Origin: Brassica napus
Lineage: Eukaryota; Streptophyta; Magnoliopsida; Brassicales; Brassicaceae
Length of the DNA stretch: 64,000 nucleotides
Direction: 5' to 3'
NCBI RefSeq assembly: GCF_020379485.1
Contig: NC_063434.1
Coordinates: 29,521,401-29,585,400, forward strand
Both the position numbers and the translations under genes were made by a program. Shown here one piece after another: positions 49,510 to 60,034 of the stretch (its first letter is position 1; the number at the start of each line of letters is the position of its first letter). The notes beneath the pieces are model-generated. The model did no database searches and was not told the origin of the DNA. It saw nothing but the letters and a program-made list of their open reading frames with translations.

Positions 49510-51126
49510 GACCTGAAAGTTAAGAGAGTCAAGATGTGAGTGAGAATTCATTTATGGATTACATAATTTAGAGTACTTTGATGTGAGTGAAAACTCATTT
49601 ATTGGACCTTTTCCCACATCTTTATTCACAATACCTTCTCTAATATCTGTTAACTTGGAGAGAAACCATTTTAAAGGAGCTATCAAGTTTAGGAATGTGT
49701 CTTCATCATCTAGGTTTCAGTTTCTAAACTTTGCTCAAAACAACTTAGATGGTCCAATCCCTGAACTGATATCTCAATACCATAACCTAGAAGAGTTACA
49801 TCTTAGTTACAACAATCTCAATGGGTCAATACCAAAGTCTCTATCAAAATTATTCAAACTAGAATACTTTTGCCTCACCAACAACAACATGGAAGGGGAA
49901 GTACCAAGTTGGATAAGGAGATTGACTATGGTGGCATTTTCTAACAACTCTTTCAACAGTTTTGGACCATCATCACAAGTTCTAGATAAAACACACGTCA
50001 AGTGGTTGGATCTTAGCTCAAATGCTCTCCAAGGACCGTTGCCTCGTTGGATCTGCTCAACGGCTCAATCCCTCCATGTTTAAAGAACTCCACAACTTCT
50101 CTTACGGATTTGGTTCTACGTAAAAATAGTTTCAGTGGGATGATTCCAGATATATTTAATAATGCAACCAAGTTAATATCACTCGACGTCAGCGGTAACC
50201 AGCTAGAAGGAGAGCTTCCAAAGTCCTTGATCCATTGCACTCGTCTTCAGCTTCTGAACGTGAGAAGCAACAGAATCAAAGACACGTTTCCATTTTGGCT
50301 AGGATCTTTGCCGTCATTACATGTCCTCATCCTCAGATCAAACAAGTTTCACGGACCGCACGTGTCTGCAAAGTTCCAAAGCTTAAGAGTCATCGACGTC
50401 TCGCATAATGACTTCACTGGAACGTTACCAACTTTCTACTTCTCCGAGTGGCTTGAGATGACCACGGTGGGGGTTGAAGACGACAGCTTCATGATCTCTG
50501 ACGTTCCTTACATGGGGAAGGTGCTGAACGCTACCGCCTCGTACATTAGCTCAATAGAGATAGTTAATAAAGGAGTGGAGATGGAGTTTAAGAGGATCAA
50601 CCAAGACTACAAGACCGTAGACTTCTCTGGAAACAGTTTCTGTGGGAACATCCCTGAGTCTGTAGGACTGTTGAAGGAGCTGCGTCATCTCAACTTGTCG
50701 GGAAACGCGTTCACAGGCAACATACCACAGTCTTTGGGAGATTTGACAAAGCTCGAGTCGTTAGACTTGTCCAAGAATCAGTTGTCTGGTCAAATCCCTC
50801 AAAATCTTGGTGGTCTCTCGTTTGTGTCGCATAATCTTCTTGAAGGACCGGTGCCGAGAAGCACACAGTTTCAAGACCAGAGTTGCTCTTCGTTCATGGA
50901 CAACCTTAAACTATACGGTCTTGAAGACATATGTGGAGAAACTCACGTGAAGAATCCTGTATTAGAAGTGCCAGCAGAGAAGGAAGAGCAAGTGGTTAAC
51001 TGGATAGCAGCGGTAATAGCTTATGGACCTGGTGTTTTCTGTGGATTTGTGATTGGACATATCTTGACTTCACGCAAACATAAAATTGAAGTAACCAAAG
51101 TGTTTGTTAAAGACCTTCTCTTGTAG
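49510..51126 (+). pseudogene. Receptor-like protein (LRR-RLP), C-terminal remnant, RLP30/31-like
   Basis: RLPs are plasma-membrane immune co-receptors with extracellular leucine-rich repeats, one transmembrane helix and a short tail. This copy keeps only the C-terminal half. LRRs run from [20 protein letters not shown] in frame 1 to PLPRWIC (about 50060), then in another frame from [12 protein letters not shown] to [20 protein letters not shown]. Next come the island-like segment, [17 protein letters not shown], acidic juxtamembrane, the helix [20 protein letters not shown] and a basic tail. The frame break at 50048-50060 is a deletion with TTGGATCT-type microhomology that joins two LRRs. A 48-bp near-duplicate (gatgtgagtgaraa) occurs at 49533 and 49580, and a few residues are missing in [14 protein letters not shown]. 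Position next to ALY2 matches Arabidopsis RLP31/RLP30. Confidence 0.85.
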
Positions 51127-51220
51127 TTGTCTTACATGTACTGTCAAATTACGTTCACAAGCAGAGGCTATATATGATGTTATATCTGAACTGTTTCCTG
51201 TTATCTTATAATATTTTATT

Positions 51221-52223
51221 TTTTTGAGTCTCAAAAGAACAAAACATCCATAATTAGTTATCTAACTTTAGATTCTCCGGCTTCTCTTGCGTCTCTTGCG
51301 TCCCTTGCTAGTTCGTGGGTTTCTCTTATGAGGGTGTCTCTTTTACAGTCTCTTTTATAGTCTTTATAATCGCCAACGACAAACACAACGCCAACCACTA
51401 CGTACGGAGAAAAGAAAACGTCAAGTGAATGTCAAGTGACTTGTGTGTTATTTTTAACGGAAACGTAATATCAATTAATTACCAATCCAAGTTATAGGAT
51501 TCCGGAAAAGCCTATCAACCCCTGTAAATGAAACAATAGTCATAAATAAAAGCTCGAGAATATTAAAAGAGATGGAAGCAGAGAATTTACACACAAGCAC
51601 TAGGGTCTCTAGAGCATGAAGAAACACTACGGGCGGATCTAGTTACTCCACGAGTTAAGTGAGGCATGACGGACCTCATAAAAACTGGAATCATTATCTC
51701 TTACCTGCTCATGGAAACTTTTATGAGAGATTCTAGCTAGGAGACTTGCACATAACCAAGAAACATAGATAACAAAAAAAAATTGAATCCTCAACTAGAA
51801 CATAGTTATATCACGGTAAAGATCTAATCGTGGAGCTGTATTGAGTTTAAACATTATGAAAAAGCGAGAATGGACAATAAGAGAGAAGATAACACTAGTT
51901 CTTCAGATCTGCATAACCACAGCTGTAAAAGAATAAGCTTACGTTGATATGTTGTATCTTTTAAATGCCTGAAAGAAAAAACACAGAGATCCTTGTTATA
52001 CCGATATAAACCAAAGCAAAATCAGTCTCGAAAGTTAGACCATCAAATACATGGTCGGATTTTGAGAGAGAGAGAGAGACTCACCTCAGAGACCAAGACG
52101 GCTGCAGAGGGAAAAGATGAGGAATAAATGTGAAACAAACTTACTTTATATGCTAGTTACCAAAACCCTAAGTTTACTTGGTTAGCAAGAATGAAATAAC
52201 TGAAATATCAACCCAAATCACAT
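51221..52223. repeat. 1-kb duplicated segment, copy 2
   Basis: Partner of 41316-42370, beginning 95 bp beyond the RLP stop codon and therefore containing the RLP 3' flank. Carries one rather than three of the 27-bp atgaagaaacactacgg units, and an expanded ga repeat near 52065. Confidence 0.88.
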
Positions 52224-52579
52224 TAACTAAAGTTTCTAACTGATCCGAGAAGACTTCCGCGCTTGTTTTTAAGTCTTCTAGACTAGTTTTTGAATAACTT
52301 GTATATTTAAGAGTGATAAGTAACTTCAAGATATGTAAAACTCATATTACAAAATATGTTATCTCCCTTAGTTTTACTAAATTTGACTAAGTTTTTCAAC
52401 ACAAACTTATAAAAAATATGATATGCTTTGACTAGTTATTATTGTTTGTTTTCATTTCTTAAGTATTATTGTTATACACTAATGATGATTATTGTTATGA
52501 GTTGGAAGAAGGGTTAAAATGCTTCTTATGCGATTCTTTTGTAAGTTTTTATCGATTCATAGTACTACCAAATTTAACT
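52224..52579. other. AT-rich spacer before the RPA-like remnant
   Basis: No feature recognised. The later part may be an intron of the RPA-like gene, since the first recognisable exon follows a cag near 52634. Confidence 0.5.
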
Positions 52580-52915
52580 AAATTGTTATAGTATATAACT
52601 ACTGATCGATGATCCATTGTGCTTTGGTCGCAGGGAGAAACAATTCATGCGTGTGTTGTTAATAAAGATTTGGTCGCCTGCTTTTATCCCATTTTTGAGG
52701 GGTGTTCACGGGTGATATTAAATTTTAATGTCACGACATCGGTGGGTGCATATCGAACAACAAACATGCATACAAAATAGTGTTTTCAAATTCAACCCGT
52801 GTCCGTGTCTCAGAACTGCTGCCTCGCCAATTGACTGGTTTCCATCCCGTTGCTTTTAGTGATATTTTAGATGGGAACTTTTATACTGATTACTTGGTTG
52901 GTGAGTATACATATG

Positions 52916-54751
52916 TCAATGGAGAGCTAGAGGGGTTTTTCTCCAGCTCCAGGGGAATTAGACAAGGGTGCTCACTCTCCCCATACCTCTTTGTGATCGT
53001 GAGTAATGTTCTATCTAGACTCCTCAATTCTGCAGTTCTCAATGGAAGGATTGGATATCATCCTTACTGCACGTCGTTAAAATTAACTCATCTCAGTTTT
53101 GCTGACGATATCATGGTCTTCACAAATGGATTGCCTGAGTCCTTGAAAGGTACTCATGAAGTGTTCAAGAACTTTGCTAAAATCTCGGGTCTCTGTATTA
53201 ATGTGGCCAAATCCACAGTGTTTGCGGCAGGGAAGGACAAACAAAGGTTGCAAGACAAGGCCATCTCCACGGGTCTCTCAGTCTCTGCTCTACCAGTAAA
53301 GTATCTTGGTCTCCCTCTCACGACCAAGACAATGACTAGAAATGACTATGAACCTATGCTGGCCAAGATCAGAGCTCGTTTTCAGAGCTGGACAAGTAAG
53401 TCTCTATCCTTTGCGGGAAGACTTATGCTTATTAAAACAGTCATTGCCAGTACAACAAACTTCTGGAGCTCTGCTTTCTGCCTTCCCAAGGCTTGTATGG
53501 ATGATATAGAGAGTATGTGTTCCGCGTTCCTTTGGAGTGGGTCTCCAAGTGACTCTACTAAAGTGAAGGTAGCCTGGTGGGATGTATGCTCCCCGTTAGA
53601 AGAGGGTGGGCTGGGAGTCCGACCATTAACTGAGGTAAATACAGTCTCATCTCTCAAACTAATATGGCGGTTGCTTAGCGGTTCACAGTCTCTTTGGGTT
53701 GATTGGGTGAGGAAGTACCTTATGAGAAATGAATCCTTCTGGGATATACGAGATACTGGACTGGGGTCCTGGATATGGCTGAAGTTATTGAGACTGCGCT
53801 GCCTTGCAAAACGGTTCGTTCGTATGGAAGTGCACAATGGACAGCTGGTGCATTTTTGGACTGATATATGGCACCCTTCTGGTCGTTTGATAGAGGTGGC
53901 GGGTGAAATAGGAACTCAAAAACTGGGTATTGCTAGGTCTGCGTTGATTTCTGAAGTAAGGGTCGGAGCTCACTGGTCATTTCGTCGCTGTCGTGATGTC
54001 AGAATGCGAGACATAATCCACATGATCGAGGCTCATCACTTGGCGGAAGATAGAACAGCAAATGATATTGTCCTATGGCGGAAAAATGAGAATGAGTTCT
54101 GCGATGTTTTCTCTACCTCAGCGACATGGCATCAAATTCGTACTCACAGGACACAAACAACCTGGAGCAAAGTGGTTTGGTTCTCTCTTGGGGTGCCATG
54201 TTTTGCTTTTATTACCTGGCTGGCAATAAAGAACAGACTTTCCACTGGCGACCGTATGCAGAGCTGGGGAATAACTCAAGGATGCTTATTTTGTGGCGAA
54301 CCACATGAATCAAGAGATCATTTGTTTTTTGCATGCCCCTATACCTTCACACTCTGGATAGAAGTGGTTGGAAGCCTGCTTGATAGGGACGCGGACCCTG
54401 ACTGGGAAAGCACGCTTGATCATTTACAAACGGGAAGATTTGATCAGACACGTTTCATCCTTCTTCGATTGGTGTTTCAAGTTACAGTTTACATGATATG
54501 GAGGGAGAGGAACAACAGGAGGCACTCTCAGAAGCCAAGACAGATTCAACAGCTAGCGAAGGTCATTGACAAGACAGTAAGAAATAGACTCTTGTCTGTG
54601 AGATACTGGGAGAAGCCTCGCTTAAGGGGGCTAATGCAATATTGGTTCCAAACACATAGCTAGATAAGAAATTTTATTCTTTATTCAACCATGTACATAA
54701 ACTCTTTTTCCTATGATGATCAATAAATTTAACATTTCATCAAAAAAAAAA
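52916..54751 (+). mobile_element. 5'-truncated LINE (L1 type), 1836 bp
   Basis: Perfect 13-bp target duplications gagtatacatatg flank it (52903-52915 and 54752-54764), and it ends in poly(A). Its frame to 54663 begins in the middle of reverse transcriptase: VNGELEGFFSSSRGIRQGCS, SFADDIMVF (the FADD catalytic box), KYLGLPLTTKTMTRNDYEPM, then the zf-RVT region WSKVVWFSLGVPCFAFITWL with CLFCGEPHESRDHLFFACP. Endonuclease and the first half of RT are missing, so it cannot move by itself. The reading frame is still open. It landed 3 bp into the intron of the RPA-like gene, on the same strand. Confidence 0.95.
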
Positions 54752-54932
54752 GAGTATACATATGACATTTTTTTGTTTACATTCTTCGCATTAATAATGT
54801 TCATTGTTAAATCTATGCGTTGCCTAACACTTTCTTTAATTAGTATATACATATATTTTAGACGTTATCGGCCAGGTCGTTGGATTTAGTAATTTGGACA
54901 TTATATCTGTCGATGGCAAGGATACCCACAAG

Positions 54933-55121
54933 CAGGGCCGGCCCAAATAATAATTGGGCCCTGTGATGATTAAAAAAAATTCTAAACTCATCAAATCTGT
55001 AAAGAATTATTTGTATTATATGATTTTATAATTTAGGGTCCTTGTTTCCTTAAGAAAATTGAACGAAAAATAGTGGACCCAGTGCAAATGCACTGTCAGC
55101 ACTGGGTCAGAGCTGGTACTG
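54933..55121. mobile_element. hAT MITE, 189 bp, in an RPA-like exon
   Basis: Starts CAGGGCCGGCCC and ends in the complement of CAGTACCAGCTCTGACC, so termini are degenerate. Perfect 8-bp target duplications cccacaag flank it (54925-54932 and 55122-55129). Removing it and one duplication restores SVDGKDTHKLSLQLRNQ. Confidence 0.92.
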
Positions 55122-57284
55122 CCCACAAGTTGTCCTTACAGCTTAGGAATCAAGTGTAACGATTCATTAGTTTATACTTTGTAGATATAAGGTTGGATTA
55201 TAGAATATGCTTATGTACGTTCTGTTAATGTTTAATTCAGTGATCAGCGCCTCACAATCGTTTTGTGGGGTGATAATGCTGAGGTGGTTAGTGATGTCCT
55301 TCATTACAGCATCAATTACAGCATCAACCGTGCTTTGATATGCGTTGTCAGATTTGGGAAGATTAGTGTCTGCCAATGTAAGCATTATATAGAACTAAAG
55401 AACCAATATAATTTAAATTATCCATTTTCACTTACACATTTGTTATGCAATTTTACCCATCTAACGTTTTTTATTTTGTTATATGTACAGCAGAACGTAG
55501 TGTTTCCAACGTCTACAATATTTCTGATATTGCCTTGAATCCTGATATGGATGAGGTTGAAGCTTTCTTGAAACTGTAATTAATATATGAACTATTATAG
55601 TGTTTTTTATTTATTAATAAACTGTGTGATGATATTTCATTATCTCTCCGTGTACATTTTAATAGGTTACCAGAGGATGAGATCACTTTGGAACATATGG
55701 ATTCAAAACCACTTTGTCTGGTATCGAATATTTCTGAAAAAAATGATTTCTTTGTTGACACCCCAAGGAAGACTATCACACAAGTGTTGGACACCACACA
55801 TGTAAGAACCTATCTTATTTATATAATTTTCTATGTATTGTTATGGAAAATTGTAGGGACCAACTGTCTGAGATTGTACAGGTTCAGATGTGTATTATCA
55901 CGTGTACCATTGCTGCGATAGATACTGATAAGAGGTGGTACTATTTGAGTTGCAAAGTCTGCGGAAATGAAATTTTGAAAGTGTCTGACGACGGGTCTGC
56001 TGGTGGAGCTGATGATTTAAATACTTTCCATAATTACTACTGTGTCAAGTGTAAAACTTATAGTCCAAAGCCCGATACAAGGTAAGTTTCCAAGAACTAC
56101 GAAAAAAACGACCGTGTCTGATACACATATTGTCTAATATCCCCCTATATATATACAAAAGGTACATGTTAAATTTGGTTGTTCTTTACAATACTGGCGT
56201 CACCAATTTCCTTCTACTCGAAAACCTAGCACAACAACTACTTGGACAACCTTGCATTGCATTAACTGGTGGTGGAAACACTGCTGTGGTTATATTTCTA
56301 CTTAATATTATGTTTTGTATAACTGATTACATAAAGCAGAAAATGATTACTATTACAGATCCAGGGACGTCCTCTCCCTGCCGTTCTCACAAAGTTGGTT
56401 GGTAAAACATATGTCTTCAAGATTAATATTGATAAGGATAATTATCCGTACACGCACGAGCCTTTCAAAGTTCTGAAGATTATAACAAGTACGGACATGA
56501 TTTATGAGCTTGCTGTCAACCATTCTCATGTGGTATGTGAATGAATCTGGTTTGTCGATTAACCAGATATAATTGTCAATCTATATTGACGTTATTAATT
56601 ATTTTAATGTTATTGAATACAGTATACTGGAAGCACAAATTGTCGCGCGATTTCAAGTCAGTTATATCCACCCGAGGTATCGACATTTTCAAATACGATC
56701 TTCAACACGCCCTGTTTTTTTATTTTATTTTTAATTATGATTGTTTTGTGAACAGGGATCTACATCTAAGCTATGTGGTTCGTATAATCATGTACTGGCT
56801 GACTATCTCACACCTGCTAAAAGGCGTGGATCCCCTTTTTCATTAGACGTAGCTGAAAGTTTAGAGATGAATTGTGTGACAAAGGGATCGTGTTCGGTTA
56901 GGATAAAGAAGGAGAAAACTCATAAAAGTGGCTGAAACGATAAGTGTAACGTCGAGGGGAAGGGGCAGTAGTTTATTCACACACAGAATTGATTCTTACG
57001 TAATGTTTAAATTTCCTTGCTTTTGTTTCATTGCTATTTCTTATCCTCTGGTTCACTTTGATATAATTAGAAGCTCCTTAATGACTTTTTAACTATACTC
57101 TGTGTTCTCTATTTGGTTGTAAACACGTTAATCAGAGTGTAGACAAAATGTGTCTCCAACTTACTATAGACATGATATTTGCTTTCTTCCTAAACTGATA
57201 ATATAATGTTTTTATACACTAATAGACAAACGATAAGATACAAATTTACAGCGTTTTTGAGAATTTTCTGTTATTTTAAATTTA

Positions 57285-59110
57285 CTAGGGGCTTAGCCCC
57301 GCGCAAACGCGGGGATGTTAGAAATTCTTGAGATGTTGCAATTGGTTAGGTTGACGAATGTGGAGTGAAGAAAAAGAGCAAAGAGATGTATATGAAGGAG
57401 AAGAGTGATGAGATGCATAAGAAGAAGAGTGATGAGATGCATAAGAAGAAGAGTGAATAATTTCTTTAATTCTTTAAGTGCAGTTGTGTTATGGTTGATA
57501 TTTTTTTAACTTGAAATGGAATTGAACAATGGTTAAACTGAACATACGTATATCTAGGTTTTGCATGTTTAATAGTGGTATTGTGTGTCATGTAAATGAT
57601 TTGAGGTAACAGCAAATGATGAAAACATGGATTGCATTGTAGTACTCTGCAGCAGCAAAGTAGTGGTACATCAAAAAGAGGACCTACAACACCAGGAAAA
57701 GAAAACAATGATATGAGGTAACAGCAAATGAAAAGGCAAATTAAGCACTAAATGCTTCGTTGAGAACTAAAATAATCTTCCCAGCTGATGCATCAACAGT
57801 TGTAGGGCAAGCCATCCAGCCTTTCCACTCCCCGATTTGATGGCTATTCAAGTACATGATAGATTTCCCGTTGAATGCTGATTTGTCATATTATGTATCG
57901 TAAACGAAGTTATTGCTGAAACGATGATGAGAAGGAAGTAAAGGAACAGAAAGAGATCTCGGTTGAAACTCTGCATCAAAATAGAAACAATGCAAGTCTC
58001 AGTCACATATCAAATGCACAATTGTAGAATCTAAATTTTTCAACATAACATAAAACCAACTTGAATGATAAACAAAAATAAGTGTAATAAGATGTTGCTG
58101 AACAATGTATAGTCCCCTATAGCTACATAAACCATTCGTGAAACTACTAAACCATAATTTCGTATAATATATCAATTATCATCATCACCTTCTTGGATGA
58201 ATTGAAGACATCCGTGCGGTCACATATGTAAAAGTATCCCATAAGTACCGCGAACTCGATTCTGCAAACAAAAACAAAATAATAGAAAAGAATGAACCTT
58301 TCAACTTTACTCTAGAAAACACACCCCAAAGACTCACATTGCTCTTAACGTCAGCCTATTCTCAACCAAGAAGGACTCATCCAAGAGGACAAACCTGCAT
58401 AGAAACCAAGATAAGCATCAAGAAAACAACAACAACAGAGATTACTGGTTCCTTCAGGAAGAGAACTAATGTAACCTAAAAGAGGCATTGGCTTTGGGAG
58501 CAGATGATTGAAGACCTCCGCCACCATCTTCTATTAAAAGAGCTTTATCATCTTCTTTCACAAAATCTTTCCCAATTTCCACCCAATTGACATCAATTTA
58601 AAAACAAAACAAAAAAAACACGATTATATCAACATACGCTTTGGCGGAGATGGAATGTTTCGTATAGCGCAGATACTCGGAGTATAGCCACGCCGCGATC
58701 ACCGGCACAATCCCGAGCACCACCGACATCTGCAATTTACCAAAACGAAATCACTCTCGTATCACTAGCAAACCAACAAGTAGCTCAAACTGTAAAAGAA
58801 GCCTAAACGAAGTAGAGAAGATCCAAATCTAAACGAATATAAGACGTACTAGCCCAGGTGTAACAGGATTTGAAATCGACATCTCCGATCAAGCGCGATT
58901 AATAAGACGGATTCAGACTCTGCCAGTTTCCAAATTTGAACTTTTGGCGATTGCCGTTCGTTCCTGAACCAGATCTGGTGGTGGTAGATCTCGTGATCAA
59001 ATCGAGAAGAGAAACAATTGAACGAATCTAAGGTCTGGATCAACGAGTATAGAGAGATCCTCGAATCCTCTCTCGCGAGTTAAGTGTGTCTTAGCGAGAG
59101 AGTTCTATAC
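57285..59110 (-). mobile_element. Helitron, minus orientation, carrying RWA exons; 5' end not located
   Basis: On the minus strand the left boundary shows a perfect 7-bp stem CCCCGCG/CGCGGGG (57297-57314), followed by CTAAGCCCCTAG and host T: a Helitron 3' terminus. Inside is a promoterless-looking fragment of a cell-wall acetylation gene in the same direction. I could not find a convincing 5' TC end; it should lie right of 58882, so 59110 is only an estimate. Confidence 0.65.
57748..58882 (-). pseudogene. Captured N-terminal exons of REDUCED WALL ACETYLATION (RWA/CAS1)
   Basis: RWA proteins are multi-pass Golgi membrane proteins needed for acetylation of wall polysaccharides. Minus-strand exons: MSISNPVTPGL (58882-58850), MSVVLGIVPVIAAWLYSEYL (58729-58638, first membrane helix), VKEDDKALLIEDGGG (about 58575-58480), FVLLDESFLVENRLTLRA (58394-58340), RIEFAVLMGYFYICDRTDVF (58262-58183), and [20 protein letters not shown] (58925-57748 region, about 57880-57815). 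After WKGWM the family sequence stops and an unrelated tail ([17 protein letters not shown]) leads to a stop at about 57748. Introns are retained. An in-frame stop after VYDT in the last exon also argues against function. Only about a third of RWA is present, lacking the catalytic-like central part. Confidence 0.8.
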
Positions 59111-59319
59111 ATTTAAAAGTTAAAATAAAACTACTAACCGACAAAATTTAAACTGAAGAATTTTAACCAAATTATGAAACAGCATTTTTTGGTTTTTATG
59201 CTCTTCTATCAATTTGGGGGCCATTATAGAATACGATTATTTTGCATCGATACAAATATATGTGTCAGTTAACTTGAGATTCTAAGAATATAAAGAAAAA
59301 TGTTAAAAAGATTGATTAT

Positions 59320-59878
59320 AATAGACACATTTGTTTTCAGACTACCTACAAAAATCTGTGAAAACATCAACAGGATATTGGCTAAGTTCTGGTGGGGATC
59401 ATGAGACAGAACGGGACTACACTGGTACGTTTGGAAACGAGTATGTAAACCAAAACGAAAAGGTGGATTAGGCTTTCGAGATATAGAAAGCTTCAATCAA
59501 ACTTTATTGGGTAAGCAGGTATGGTGCATTCTTCAAGCACCAAACTATCTTATGGCAAGAATTCTAAAGGTTCGGTACTTCTCTGACCTCGACCATCATT
59601 CTCAAGCTCCTTCTCCAAGTAATAGTCTACACCACTTGGAGAGAGCGAAATGCAAGGATCTTTCGGAATGAATCTTTGTCAGAGGCAGCTATATTTTTCT
59701 CGGTGAATCGGATAATGCAGGACAGACTGTTATCTTTCCCTCATCATTCTGACGGCTCTGTTTCTATTCTAAGTTGTTATTTTGTTTTAGTGTTCCTCCT
59801 CTGTAGTTTTTATATGACTATATCTCCTTTCTCTTGAAATAAGTTGCCAAGCAACAACTCTAGATAATAATAATATTA
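59320..59878 (+). mobile_element. LINE 3' fragment with internal deletion
   Basis: The first part reads PTKICENINRILAKFWWGS, stop, then GLHWYVWKRVCKPKRKGGLG and GFRDIESFNQTLLGKQVWCI, the conserved post-RT segment of plant LINEs. At about 59610 it jumps to VIVYTTWRERNARIFRNESL, the extreme C terminus, so the zf-RVT domain is deleted. It ends in a taataataat tail near 59875, typical of plant L1 3' ends. Confidence 0.85.
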
Positions 59879-60034
59879 CCAACCAACAAGGGTAACTTTC
59901 TCTCTCTTGGACGACTCCCAAGGCGATCTCTCCGTTCCTCCACCGTGTCGCCTTCCCTTGCAACTCACCGGCGTCTTATCAGGCGTCGGCAGCTCAGCCT
60001 CATCTCACCGTCGTCCCCCGATCTGGCGGCGAAG

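Larger units (their letters stand above)
52580..56935 (+). pseudogene. RPA1-like (replication factor A, DUF223-type) gene, broken by two transposons
   Basis: Single-stranded-DNA-binding OB-fold protein of the large Brassicaceae RPA1-like family, many members of which travel with Helitrons. Exons in order: GETIHACVVNKDLVACFYPI and NFNVTTSVGAYRTTNM (52634-52770), VRVSELLPRQLTGFHPVAFS to TDYLV (52786-52900), DVIGQVVGFSNLDIISVDGK (54862-), LTIVLWGDNAEVVSDVL (55232-), the C-terminal zinc ribbon LSCKVCGNE...YYCVKCKTY (55945-56080) and LLENLAQQLLGQPCIALTGG, and the tail SYNHVLADYLTPAKRRGSPF to SVRIKKEKTHKSG, stop near 56935. A one-base loss after TTNM (about 52768) shifts the frame. A LINE sits in the intron after TDYLV and a hAT MITE in the exon after VDGKDTHK. 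Confidence 0.85.
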
